A stretch of DNA of 64,000 nucleotides from RHKX01 sp963823275. GTDB lineage: Bacteria; Actinomycetota; Thermoleophilia; Solirubrobacterales; 70-9. Below the pieces are notes generated by a model that was given only the letters and a program-made list of their open reading frames with translations, made no database searches and was not told where the DNA came from. The stretch spans positions 930,001-994,000 of the forward strand of contig CAWGKW010000001.1 of the NCBI GenBank assembly GCA_963823275.1, written 5' to 3'. The translations under genes were made by a program, and so were the position numbers. Shown piece after piece: positions 35,660 to 44,211 of the stretch; position 1 is the stretch's first letter, and each line of letters opens with the position of its first letter.

Positions 35660-35850
35660 GCGCGCGACTCGCAGCCCTCCGGGCTGCTCGACTGCGCCGG
35701 GCCTCCGGGCAAAGCCCGGTGGCCCTCCCGCGAGATAACCGCGCGACTCGCAGCCCTCCGGGCTGCTCGACTGCGCCGGGCCTCCGGGCAGAGCCCGGTG
35801 GCCCTCCCGTCAGATAACCGCGCGACTCGCAGCCCTCCGGGCTGCTCGAG
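35655..35850 (+). repeat. 79-bp tandem repeat, about 2.5 copies
   Basis: Units begin at 35655, 35734 and 35813, each with GATAA followed by CGCGCGACTCGCAG; the third copy is cut after 38 bases. Each full unit holds two hairpins: GCAGCCC-TCC-GGGCTGC and a longer one with CCGGGC and GCCCGG arms inside GGGCC and GGCCC. Copies differ at only a few bases. The array spans the gap between gpmI and tgt, starts on the gpmI stop codon and ends just before the tgt -10 box. The hairpins may terminate the glycolytic operon. Confidence 0.9.
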
Positions 35851-35861
35851 GGCGCGTCGCC

Positions 35862-35867
35862 TACGCT
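35862..35867 (+). promoter_or_regulatory. -10 box of tgt
   Basis: TACGCT lies eight bases before ATG 35876, directly after the tandem repeat. Confidence 0.5.
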
Positions 35868-35875
35868 GAGCCGCG

Positions 35876-37078
35876 ATGCGCTCCGAACCCGAGAGGCTCC
35901 GCTTCGAGATCGTCGCCCGCGACGGCGATGCCCGCGCCGGGGTTCTGCATACGTCTCACGGGCCGATCGAGACGCCCTGCTTCGTGCCGCTGGCGACGCG
36001 CGGATCGGTCAAGGGGATGCTCCCCGATGAGGTCTCCGCGATCGGTTACGAGATGGTCCTCGCCAACACCTACCACCTGATGCTCTCGCCCGGCGGTGAG
36101 CGAATCGCCGGGTTCGGGGGCCTCCATGAGTTCATGGGCTGGGATCGCCCGATCATCACTGATTCCGGCGGTTTCCAGGTCTTCTCACTGGCTCACGGAA
36201 GCGTCAACGACGAGGTCAAGGGCCGACGCGGTCGCCCGTCGCTGGATGGGGGCGTGCTCGAGATCGGCGAGGAGGGCGTCCGCTTCCGCTCCTACATCGA
36301 CGGATCAGAGCAGTTCCTCTCGCCGGAGCGATCGATGGAGATCCAGGCGCAGATCGGCTCCGACATCGCCCTCGCCTTCGATGAGTGCACGCCGTTTCAC
36401 GCCGACCGGGACTACACGGCCCGGTCGACCGAGCGGACGCATCGCTGGCTCGATCGATGTCTCGAATGGCACGCCGGCAACGGGCCCGCCGGACAGGCCG
36501 TCTTCGGGATCGTCCAGGGCGGCGTCCACGAGGACCTGCGTCGCGAGTCGGCTGATGCGATCTCGGCAGCGGGGGTCGACGGGATTGCGATCGGGGGGAC
36601 GCTCGGTGAGAGCAAGGAACAGATGCGCGAGGTCGTCGGGATGACGATCGACATGCTCGGGGTCGATGCTCCCAAACACCTGCTCGGGATCGGCGAGCCC
36701 GACGATCTGGTCGACGGCGTCGGCCGTGGGCTCGACAGCTTCGACTGCGCCGTCCCGACCCGCCTCGGTCGCCACGGGATGGCCCTCGCCCCGCTGCCCG
36801 GCAAGCGCTTCCGCTTCGACGTCCGCAAGCGCCGCAACGAGGGTGAGCCCGGTCCGCTCGTCGCCGGCTGTCCCTGCCCCGCCTGCACCGACCACAGCCG
36901 CGCCTACGTCCACTATCTGTCGCGGGCGGAGGAGCTGACCGGCGTCCGCCTCCTGACGCTTCACAACCTCGTCTATACGGCCGAGCTGATGAAGGGCGCC
37001 CGCGAGGCGATCATCGCCGGCGGATACGCGGGCTACCGAGACGCGATTCTCGCGGGCGCGACGCCGTGGGAGGCGTGA
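35876..37078 (+). CDS. tgt: tRNA-guanine transglycosylase
   Basis: Exchanges guanine 34 of certain tRNAs for the queuosine precursor preQ1. The 400-residue TIM-barrel enzyme has ATRGSVKGM near 42, the nucleophile-adjacent DSGGFQVFS near 96, FDECTPF near 167, GGTLGESKEQM near 241, and the zinc-binding GCPCPACTDHSRAYVHYL near the C-terminus. No queuosine synthesis gene is in the window. It stands alone under its own leaderless promoter. Confidence 0.96.
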   Translation: MRSEPERLRFEIVARDGDARAGVLHTSHGPIETPCFVPLATRGSVKGMLPDEVSAIGYEMVLANTYHLMLSPGGERIAGFGGLHEFMGWDRPIITDSGGFQVFSLAHGSVNDEVKGRRGRPSLDGGVLEIGEEGVRFRSYIDGSEQFLSPERSMEIQAQIGSDIALAFDECTPFHADRDYTARSTERTHRWLDRCLEWHAGNGPAGQAVFGIVQGGVHEDLRRESADAISAAGVDGIAIGGTLGESKEQMREVVGMTIDMLGVDAPKHLLGIGEPDDLVDGVGRGLDSFDCAVPTRLGRHGMALAPLPGKRFRFDVRKRRNEGEPGPLVAGCPCPACTDHSRAYVHYLSRAEELTGVRLLTLHNLVYTAELMKGAREAIIAGGYAGYRDAILAGATPWEA

Positions 37079-37154
37079 GTCGGGCGTTCGGCGGGGCCTG
37101 CCGAGTGACTTCCACCGTTGGATGGGATTCGGTTCGGCCAACCACGACCCTCCT

Positions 37155-37266
37155 CGCCCAACCAACTGACGCCCTTGCCGGGCGGCAACACCCAACGGCC
37201 CGAGGGAAGCGGACGCGCAGCGGAGCATTCCCTCGGGGTTACCTAAGCGGACCCGAAGCGGAGCAT
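37155..37266 (-). repeat. Dispersed intergenic repeat, copy B
   Basis: Read on the minus strand, this stretch carries GCTCCGCTGCGCGTCCGCT (37226-37208), a second variant of it (37264-37246) and a GTGTTGCCGC-CGGCA-GGGCGTC block, in the same relative arrangement as part of the 11165-11280 region. It fills the gap between tgt and the kinase gene. Confidence 0.7.
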
Positions 37267-37276
37267 CTGGTCGGAG

Positions 37277-38473
37277 TCACCTCGTCTGATCGTTGATGAA
37301 CTGACTGATTTTGTCGATCGACTGGTCGTAGCGGTCGCCGATGAACTGGCCCAGGTCGGTCTGCTGGCCGGCGTCGGTCGCAAGCAGGATGACGGCGGCG
37401 ATCAGGCCGGCGACGATCGCGATCATCAGGATCGCGAAGAGGCCGCGCATGAAGCTGGCAAAGCGGGAGCGCTTGCGCGTGGGCGTCACGGCCTGCCTCG
37501 GCGCCGGTGAGGTCCGGCGCGGACGGGCGGCTCGGGCGGGTGCCGTCGGCGTCCGGGGCTCCCGGGGGGCGACCCGGGTGGCGGCGGTGCTGCGGCTGTC
37601 GACGAGCCTCGTGGTCGCCTCGGAGGCTGGGGCGATTCCGGAGAGCCCGGCCCTCAGCGCGGCGCCGTAGGCCAGCGCGTCGACGTAACGGTCCTCAGGC
37701 TCGTTCTCCAAGCCTCTGAGAACGGCCTGGGAGAGGGCTTCGGGGATCTTCGGCTCGTAGCTGGTCGGGGGCAGCGGCCGCTCGTTCTCGCGTCTGATCG
37801 CCAGCTCGGCGAGGCTGTTGCCCTCGTAGGGAAGGCGCGCGGTGAGCAGCTGGTAGGTCACGACGGCGAGGGAATACAGGTCGGAGATCGGAGTCGCCTC
37901 CTCGCCGCGCGACTGCTCCGGCGAGAGGTAGGCCGCGGTGCCGACGACCGAGCCGACCTGGGTCAGCCTCGTCTGCTCGGCCGCTCGGGCGATGCCGAAG
38001 TCGGCGAGCTTGACCGTCATCTCCGGCGGCCCGCCGGCAGGCCCGCCGATCACCATCAGGTTCCCGGGTTTGACGTCGCGGTGGATGATCCCCATGCGAT
38101 GGGCGTACTCGAGCCCAGCGCACGCCTGGGCTGCGATCTCGACGGCAATTCCGGGTCGCAGGGCTCCGTCGCGCTGCAGCAGCTGAGCGCCGGAGCGACC
38201 CTCAACGAACTCCATGACGATGAAGTGGCGACCGGCGTCGACGCCGGTGTCGTAGACCTGAACGATGTTGGGGTGAACCAGCTTCGCGACGGCAAGCGCC
38301 TCGCGGCGGAAGCGGGCGACGAACTTCTCGTCGTCGGATAGATGCTCGGCGAGCACCTTGACGGCAACGGTTCGCTCGAGCACGCTGTCGGTCGCCTGGT
38401 AGACGGTGGACATGCCGCCGCTGCCGAGCCGGTCGCCGAGCTCATACCGGTTGGCGATGGTCGAGCCGGTCAT
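37277..38473 (-). CDS. PknB-like serine/threonine protein kinase
   Basis: A 398-residue membrane kinase. The kinase domain (about 9-270) has the glycine loop LGSGGMSTVY, the catalytic HRDVKPGN near 130, DFGIAR, the activation-loop SVVGTAAYLSPEQ, and DLYSLAVV. A 70-residue Pro/Arg/Ala linker leads to one transmembrane helix (about 343-365) and a short extracytoplasmic tail without PASTA repeats. The start overlaps the stop of the upstream lipoprotein gene. Together they may form a sensing pair, though the ligand is unknown. Confidence 0.94.
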   Translation of the reverse strand: MTGSTIANRYELGDRLGSGGMSTVYQATDSVLERTVAVKVLAEHLSDDEKFVARFRREALAVAKLVHPNIVQVYDTGVDAGRHFIVMEFVEGRSGAQLLQRDGALRPGIAVEIAAQACAGLEYAHRMGIIHRDVKPGNLMVIGGPAGGPPEMTVKLADFGIARAAEQTRLTQVGSVVGTAAYLSPEQSRGEEATPISDLYSLAVVTYQLLTARLPYEGNSLAELAIRRENERPLPPTSYEPKIPEALSQAVLRGLENEPEDRYVDALAYGAALRAGLSGIAPASEATTRLVDSRSTAATRVAPREPRTPTAPARAARPRRTSPAPRQAVTPTRKRSRFASFMRGLFAILMIAIVAGLIAAVILLATDAGQQTDLGQFIGDRYDQSIDKISQFINDQTR

Positions 38474-39090
38474 CGGGCGCTCCCCCCCTTCCTCTCATGC
38501 CCGTCGCCCTTGCCCTGCCCTTGGCGCGGGGGTTTGTGGTTCGGGTGGCCGCCTGGGACCTGGGACCTCTTGCCGCCCGGTGTGATCCCGCCGCCGGGAT
38601 TGTTGGGCGGCCCGCCGCCGCCCGGGGTGGTCGGGGTGGTGGTGGTCGTGCTGTCGCTCGTGCTCGTGGTCGTCGTGGTCGTCGTGGTGGTGCTCGAATC
38701 GGTCGTCGTCTCGTCCGTGGTCGTCGGCTCCGTATCGGAGGAATCCGTGGTCGTGCTCGGATCGGTCGTCGTCCGGTCCGGTGGCTGACATTGCTCCTCG
38801 ATCTGAGCGTTGAGCTTGTCGAGAAGGTCCTGCAGGTCCGCGGTGAATTGCTCGCCGGTCTGCCCGGATTCGGCGTCGACGGCCATCTTGAGCGTGGCCA
38901 GGGCCTGGGTCGCCCGGTCGCACCTGCCTTCATCCGCAAACTGCTTGATCACGCCGAGCTTGGCGGTGAACTCACCCGCGATCACAGGATCGATGTTGGC
39001 GCTGGTCGAGTCGCTGGAGCCGCATCCGAGCAACAGGACGCCCGCCGTGATCAGGCCCACGCAGCAGGCGATCTGACGTCTGAGCGCCAT
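38470..39090 (-). CDS. Thr-rich lipoprotein upstream of the kinase
   Basis: A 206-residue predicted lipoprotein. The signal ends in LLLGC (about 19-23). A helical domain (about 30-105) with two further cysteines follows, then a 50-residue linker that is almost all Thr, Ser and Asp, a Gly/Pro-rich stretch, and a basic C-terminus. The linker resembles cell-wall spacer or O-glycosylated segments. The family is not recognised. A TACACT -10 box eight bases upstream supports the ATG at 39090. It overlaps the kinase gene by four bases. Confidence 0.8.
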   Translation of the reverse strand: MALRRQIACCVGLITAGVLLLGCGSSDSTSANIDPVIAGEFTAKLGVIKQFADEGRCDRATQALATLKMAVDAESGQTGEQFTADLQDLLDKLNAQIEEQCQPPDRTTTDPSTTTDSSDTEPTTTDETTTDSSTTTTTTTTTSTSDSTTTTTPTTPGGGGPPNNPGGGITPGGKRSQVPGGHPNHKPPRQGQGKGDGHERKGGSAR

Positions 39091-39098
39091 CGGCGGCG

Positions 39099-39104
39099 AG
39101 TGTA
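39099..39104 (-). promoter_or_regulatory. -10 box of the lipoprotein-kinase operon
   Basis: TACACT on the minus strand lies eight bases before the ATG at 39090. Confidence 0.5.
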
Positions 39105-39113
39105 GCTGCGGCC

Positions 39114-39866
39114 TCATCTGCCCTGGAACAGCCTGCGGGCGAGGTGTTCGGGGAGGCCGGCCTTTTCGATCGCCTTGGCCGCTCGTTCGATGTCGTAGCC
39201 GACCCGGTGGTAGGTCGCCTCCCAGGTTTCGGTGTCGAGTTCCAGCCAGGCGGCCCGGGGGTCGCCGTCGCGGGGTTGCCCGACGCTGCCGGGGTTGATC
39301 AGCCACCGGCCCTCGTCGATCTCGAGGCGCGTCCCGGCCCCGGCCTGCCAGCCGCGGGCCTCGCTGGCCCCGGGATCGCCCGCGCCGTGCTCGGGCGCGG
39401 AGAAGAAGAGGGCGACGTGGGAGTGGCCGACGAAGCTCACGCGCTTGTCCTGGACTTCGAGGCAGTCGGCGGCCTGTTCGGGCCACAGCACGTATTCCCA
39501 GACCGGATCGCGGGGTGAGGCGTGGTAGAGCGCCGCGGGCGCGACGTATCGGAGGGAGGACAGCCCGGCGAGATAGTCGAGGTTCGGCTTCGACGTGTTG
39601 GCTGCAGTCCATTCGACGGCCGCCGCCGCCGCGGCCGAGAAGGTCGACGTGTCGAGCTCGCCCAGGGCCGCGAGGTCATGGTTGCCGACCAGGCAGACCT
39701 CGCAGCGCTCACGGGCCAGCTCGATGCATCCATCGGGGCTGGCGCCGTAGCCGATCACGTCGCCCAGACACCAACGCTCCTCGGCGCCGACCTCGTCGCT
39801 GTCGCGGAGGATCGCCTCGAGGGCTGGAAGGTTCGCGTGGATGTCGCTGAAGACGGCTACCTGCAT
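39114..39866 (-). CDS. Metallophosphoesterase (calcineurin-like)
   Basis: A 250-residue cytosolic phosphoesterase. Metal-binding motifs appear in order: FSDIHANLPAL at the N-terminus, CLGDVIGYGASPD near 33, VGNHD near 60, FVGHSHVAL near 146, and NPGSVGQPRDGD near 190. The layout matches the YfcE/MJ0936-like group, which hydrolyses phosphodiesters such as cyclic nucleotides in vitro. The physiological substrate is unknown. No clear promoter is seen before it. Confidence 0.9.
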   Translation of the reverse strand: MQVAVFSDIHANLPALEAILRDSDEVGAEERWCLGDVIGYGASPDGCIELARERCEVCLVGNHDLAALGELDTSTFSAAAAAAVEWTAANTSKPNLDYLAGLSSLRYVAPAALYHASPRDPVWEYVLWPEQAADCLEVQDKRVSFVGHSHVALFFSAPEHGAGDPGASEARGWQAGAGTRLEIDEGRWLINPGSVGQPRDGDPRAAWLELDTETWEATYHRVGYDIERAAKAIEKAGLPEHLARRLFQGR

Positions 39867-39933
39867 GGGTGAGTGGCGTTGGGCGGCGGCATCAGGCCCC
39901 GCGGACGCGTCCGGACCGGAATCCGGGGCGGTC

Positions 39934-39939
39934 TATCGT
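39934..39939 (+). promoter_or_regulatory. -10 box of the M48 protease gene
   Basis: TATCGT lies eight bases before ATG 39948, which favours this start over GTG 39942. Confidence 0.45.
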
Positions 39940-39947
39940 AGGTGCCG

Positions 39948-41250
39948 ATGACGTGGAGCGGACGTTCGGGCACCCGATCCGGCCGGATCGTCGCAGTCGC
40001 CGCGATCGCGGTTGCCGCCGCGTTGGTCGCGGAACTCGCCGTGCTGCTGCTCGGCCCCGGCGACATCGGCCCTGATCCACTGCCGGTCGACGTGGCCAGA
40101 TACTTCGACCCGTCGCAGGTGCAGTCAGGCGGTCGATTTCCGGGTCGGACAGCGCAATCTCTTCCTGATCGGCTTCGGGATCGAGCTGATCGCCCTCGGG
40201 CTCCTGGCACTCGGTCGCCCGCGTCCGGCCCGGCGGCTGCTCGATCGCCTCGGGTCCAGGCCGGTCGTCGGAGCGGCGTTCGCAGGTGCGGGGATCTCTT
40301 TGTTGCTGACGCTCCTGGCCCTGCCGACGGGGCTGATCGCCCACGACCGTGCCGTCGAAGTCGGCCTGTCGACCCAGGATCTGGCCGGCTGGTTCGGCGA
40401 TCGGGCCCGCTCGGCCGCGATCGCGGCCCTCCTGGCAGCGCTCGGCGCGATGATCCTGATCGCCCTGCAGCGGAGGCTGCCCCGCCGATGGTGGATCGCG
40501 GGCACGGGAATCATCGTGGGCTACGCGATCATCACGACCTGGCTCGCCCCGGTCGTCCTCGCCCCGATCTTCAACGACTTCGAGCCGCTTCCCGAGGGTC
40601 CGGCCCGCCAGCAGGTCCTCGAGCTCGCGGACAGGGCCGGGGTGGACGTCGGCGAGGTGTACGTCGTCGACGCCTCGCGCCGGAGTACCGGTCTCAATGC
40701 CTATGTCGACGGGATCGGATCGAGCAAGCGCGTCGTCCTCTACGACAACCTCCTCGAGCGGACCGAGGGGCCGGTGCTGCGGTCGGTCGTCGCCCATGAG
40801 CTCGGCCACGTCGCCAACGACGATCTGCCGCGCGGACTGCTGTTCGTCGCGATCGTCGCCCCGCTGGGAATGCTGCTCGTCTCCCTTGCGGGGACGGCGG
40901 TCGCGGGGCGTTCCGGCGCCCGCCCCGGCACCCCCGCCGCCCTGCCGGCGTTCGCATTGCTGATCACGGTCGTGGCCTTCTCGCTGAACCTCGCCGGCAA
41001 CCAGCTCTCGCGCGAGGTCGAGGCGAGGGCTGATCGTTTTGCGCTGCAATTGACGGACGATCCACGTGGGTTCATCGAGCTGCAGCAGCGCCTGTCGGGC
41101 TCGAACCTGAGCGACCCCGACCCCCGCAGTCCGCTTGACGCGGCCTTCCGCACCCACCCCACGACGGTCGATCGGATCGGCGCGGCGCTCGCGTTCGCGG
41201 AGGAGCGCGGAATCGACCCGGGCGAACCCACGTTCGGCGTTGCACGCTAA
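39948..41250 (+). CDS. M48 family (Ste24/HtpX-like) membrane metalloprotease, frameshifted
   Basis: A zinc endopeptidase of the inner membrane. The first 60 residues (one helix and VARYFDPSQVQ) are in one frame. The rest, starting at QAVDFRVGQRN, is in another; removing the extra T at 40125 joins them into about 433 residues. The zinc motif HELGH is in VVAHELGHVANDDLPRG, and the third ligand is in the REVEARADRFAL block. Several helices precede and follow. The FDP...R..DF.. start and the overall length resemble the Ste24 subgroup. The break is probably a sequencing error. Confidence 0.9.
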
Positions 41251-41269
41251 CGCCGTCGGCAGCTCTTGT

Positions 41270-41275
41270 TAGGGT
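41270..41275 (+). promoter_or_regulatory. -10 box of the HU gene
   Basis: TAGGGT lies 35 bases before the TTG start, giving a short leader of about 28 bases that includes an AGGAGGG ribosome binding site. Confidence 0.4.
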
Positions 41276-41310
41276 GGCGCCCGCTCTGCATCACGACAGG
41301 AGGGAACACA

Positions 41311-41592
41311 TTGACCAAGTCTGAATTCATTGAACGGATCGCAAGTGACGACCGGATCGGCAGCAAGAAGGCCGCAGCCGACGCGGTGGAGTCCGTGCTC
41401 GAAGGGATCGTCTCATCGCTGAAGGGCGGCGAGGACGTGAACTTCACGGGGTTCGGGAAGTTCAGCGTCAACGAGCGTGGCCCGCGGCAGGGCGTCAACC
41501 CCCGCACCGGCGAGCGGATCACCATCCCCGGCGGCAAGGTTCCGAAGTTCTCGGCGGGCGCCGGGCTCAAGAGCGCCGTCAAGGGCTCCTAA
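41311..41592 (+). CDS. HU family DNA-binding protein
   Basis: A 93-residue nucleoid protein that bends DNA as a dimer. It begins with TKSEFIERIA and has the conserved GFGKFSVNERGPRQGVNPRTGE arm region and the PKFSAG ending. The start is TTG, fixed by an AGGAGGG ribosome binding site seven bases upstream. No long basic C-terminal tail of the mycobacterial type is present, so it resembles the short HU of Gram-positive bacteria. Confidence 0.96.
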   Translation: MTKSEFIERIASDDRIGSKKAAADAVESVLEGIVSSLKGGEDVNFTGFGKFSVNERGPRQGVNPRTGERITIPGGKVPKFSAGAGLKSAVKGS

Positions 41593-41608
41593 GACGCCTC
41601 CGGGCGGT

Positions 41609-42490
41609 ACGACACCGTTCGCGGATCGGCTTGCGGCGCTCGAATCCGAGCGTCGCAGCCAGATCTGTCTCGGGCTCGACCCGGTTCCGTCCAAGGAACC
41701 GTGGTCGTCCTCGAGCGGTGGGGATCACGGCGACGCTCGTGATCGCGCCGCCTCTGCGGTCGAAGCCTGCTGTCGCGATCTGATCGCTGCGGCCGGCCCC
41801 TTCTGCGTCGCCGTCAAGCCGCAGCTCGCGCGTTTCGAAGCCCTCGGTGCGCCCGGCTGGCGGGCTCTCGAGGGGGTCGTCGGCGCAGCGCACGACGCGG
41901 GCCTGCTCGTCGTCGCCGACGGCAAGCGGGGAGACGTGCCCATCAGCGCCGAGGCCTACGCCGACGCGCTCTTCGGCAGCACCGAGACCCCCTGGGGTCC
42001 GGTTGAGGGGCTTGGGGTCGACGCAGCCACGCTCAACCCACTGCTCGGATCGGACTCGCTCGAGCCGCTGGTCGAGTCCGCGGCCGCGGCCGGCGCGGGA
42101 ATCTTCGTCCTGGTCCGGACATCGAACGCCGGGGCCGCCGACGTGCTCGACCTCGATACCGACGGCTCCCCGCTGCATGAGCGGATTGCCAGGTCCGTCG
42201 ACGCGCTCGCCGACCGGCTTGCCGGGAGCGGGGGATTCAGCGGCGCCGGCGCCGTCGTCGGCGCCACCGAGCCCAGGTTTCTCACCAGCCTCCGGGAGCT
42301 GATGCCGAGGGCGATCTTCCTGCTCCCCGGCGTCGGTGCTCAGGGGGGCTCCGCCGAGGGGTTGGCGTCCGCCTTCGGCGGACCGGGCTCGGCGCTGGTC
42401 ACCGCCTCGCGCAGCGTTGCGTCGGCCCCGGATCCCGCTGAAGCAGCCGAGAACCTGCGGGCGGAGGTCTGGGCCGTCGCCGGCGGCTGA
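41609..42490 (+). CDS. pyrF: Orotidine 5'-phosphate decarboxylase (type 2)
   Basis: Decarboxylates OMP to UMP in pyrimidine synthesis. The protein of about 294 residues belongs to the longer mycobacterial/myxobacterial group, with FADRLAALESERRSQICLGLDPVP at the start, the active-site DGKRGDVP near 110, and the phosphate-binding LLPGVGAQGGS near 240. No ATG, GTG or TTG opens the frame after the HU stop; an ACG at 41609 is at the expected position, while an in-frame GTG at 41477 would overlap HU by 116 bases. The exact start is therefore unresolved. Confidence 0.88.
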   Translation, partial: TTPFADRLAALESERRSQICLGLDPVPSKEPWSSSSGGDHGDARDRAASAVEACCRDLIAAAGPFCVAVKPQLARFEALGAPGWRALEGVVGAAHDAGLLVVADGKRGDVPISAEAYADALFGSTETPWGPVEGLGVDAATLNPLLGSDSLEPLVESAAAAGAGIFVLVRTSNAGAADVLDLDTDGSPLHERIARSVDALADRLAGSGGFSGAGAVVGATEPRFLTSLRELMPRAIFLLPGVGAQGGSAEGLASAFGGPGSALVTASRSVASAPDPAEAAENLRAEVWAVAGG

Positions 42491-42547
42491 GCGCTTCCCG
42501 TCCCGGGTGGGATGCGGGGCGCCCCTCGCGATCCGCGCCCGTCGCCC

Positions 42548-42553
42548 TAGAGT
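42548..42553 (+). promoter_or_regulatory. -10 box of argS
   Basis: TAGAGT lies seven bases before ATG 42561. Confidence 0.5.
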
Positions 42554-42560
42554 GGCGCCG

Positions 42561-44207
42561 ATGGACGCTTCCAGCGACACTGCCGCAGCCGCGGATCCGA
42601 CCGGCGCCCTGCGCACGGCGATTGCGGAATCGGCCGCCGAGCTGCATTCGGGGGTTCCGGAGGCCAGCCTCGAGCGGCCGCCGCGGCCCGAGTTCGGCGA
42701 CTACTCCACCAATGCCGCGATGCTCGCCGCGCCGCTGATCGGAGCGTCGCCGCGCGAGGTTGCCGCGGACCTCGCCGGGGGCGTCGAGGCCCGGCTCGGC
42801 GATCGTCTCGACCGGGTCGAGGTCGCCGGTCCCGGCTTCCTCAACCTGCACGTGTCGGAGGCGTGGATGCGGTCGGCCGCCGATTACGTCCGCGAGCAGG
42901 GAAGGAGCTTCGGCTCCGGTGGCGCGACCACTTCCCTCTCGATCCTGGTCGAGTTCGTCAGCGCCAACCCGACCGGCCCGCTCACGGTCGCCAGCGGCCG
43001 CCACCTCGCCTACGGCGATTCCCTCGCGCGGATCCTCGAGTTCGCCGGCCATCGGGTTTCGCGCGAGTACTACCTGAACGACGCAGGGGCCCAGATCGAC
43101 CTTTTCGGATCCTCGATCGCGGCGCGGATCGAGGGCACCGCCGTTCCCGAGGGCGGCTATGAGGGCGACTACGTCACCGAGCTCGGTGAGCGCATCGTCG
43201 CCGAGCACGGCCGCGGCCTGAGCGACGAGGAGCTCGGCCGGCTCGGGGCCGAGCTGATGCTGGCCTCGATCAGGAGGACGCTGGAGCGATCCCGGGTCGA
43301 GTTCGACCGCTGGAGCTTCGAGCGAACCCTGCACGACGCCGGCGCGATCGACGCCGCGATCGCCGACCTTGGCGACCGGGGCCTCGTCTACGAGAGCGAC
43401 GGGGCCGTCTGGCTGCGGACCTCGGAATTGGGAGACGACAAGGACCGCGTCATGATCCGCGCCGACGGCGCGCCGACCTACTTCGCCGCCGACATCGCCT
43501 ACCACCGTGACAAGCTCGAGCGGGGCCCGGACCTGATGATCGACGTGCTCGGCGCCGATCACCACGGCTACATCGACCGGATGCGCGCCGCAATCGTCGC
43601 CCTGGGCGCCCCCCCAGAGGCCTTCGAGGCTCCGATCATGCAGATGGTCAACTTGGTGGAGGGCGGAGAGCGTGCTCGCATGTCGAAGCGGCGGGGGGAC
43701 TTCGCCAAGCTCGACGATCTGCTCGACGACATCGGAGTCGACGCCACCCGCTTCTTCATGCTGATGCGAAGCCACGACACCCCGATCGACATCGATCTCG
43801 AGCTCGCGCGCGCGCACTCCTCAGACAACCCCGTCTACTACGCACAGTACGCCCACGCCCGCATCTGCAGCCTCTTTCGTACTGCGGCCGAGCGGGGTGG
43901 AGGGGGAGCGGACGAGGACGCGCCCGTGCCCGCTGGATCGCTGGAGCCCGCCGAGCGCGCGCTGATCTCCAGGCTGCTCGAGATGCCCGACCAGGTCAAC
44001 CGGGCTGCGACGAAGCGTGAGCCTCACGGGATCGCCACCTACGTCCGCGAGGTCGCCGCCGACTTCCACGCCTTCTACCGCGACGCCCGCGTCGTCGGGG
44101 CCGGCCCGGGCCTGGAGCCCGCGCGGCTCGCCGTCTGCGCTGCCACCCGCGACGTGATCGCCACGCTCCTCGATCTGCTCGGGGTTGAGGCGCCGGAGGA
44201 GATGTGA
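42561..44207 (+). CDS. argS: Arginyl-tRNA synthetase
   Basis: Charges tRNA-Arg. The 548-residue class I enzyme has the N-terminal tRNA-binding domain with FGDYSTNAAM near 45, the HIGH-type region SANPTGPLTVASGRH near 135, the ADHHGYIDRM block near 333, a KMSKS-type MSKRRG near 374, and the C-terminal DALR anticodon domain with NPVYYAQYAHAR. An earlier in-frame start would pass through the promoter and pyrF. The following Wzz-like gene begins four bases after its stop. Confidence 0.96.
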   Translation: MDASSDTAAAADPTGALRTAIAESAAELHSGVPEASLERPPRPEFGDYSTNAAMLAAPLIGASPREVAADLAGGVEARLGDRLDRVEVAGPGFLNLHVSEAWMRSAADYVREQGRSFGSGGATTSLSILVEFVSANPTGPLTVASGRHLAYGDSLARILEFAGHRVSREYYLNDAGAQIDLFGSSIAARIEGTAVPEGGYEGDYVTELGERIVAEHGRGLSDEELGRLGAELMLASIRRTLERSRVEFDRWSFERTLHDAGAIDAAIADLGDRGLVYESDGAVWLRTSELGDDKDRVMIRADGAPTYFAADIAYHRDKLERGPDLMIDVLGADHHGYIDRMRAAIVALGAPPEAFEAPIMQMVNLVEGGERARMSKRRGDFAKLDDLLDDIGVDATRFFMLMRSHDTPIDIDLELARAHSSDNPVYYAQYAHARICSLFRTAAERGGGGADEDAPVPAGSLEPAERALISRLLEMPDQVNRAATKREPHGIATYVREVAADFHAFYRDARVVGAGPGLEPARLAVCAATRDVIATLLDLLGVEAPEEM

Positions 44208-44211
44208 GGAG

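Noticed and set aside
35655..35850. Tandem repeat as a CRISPR array
   Set aside because: Units follow each other without variable spacers, and no cas gene is present.
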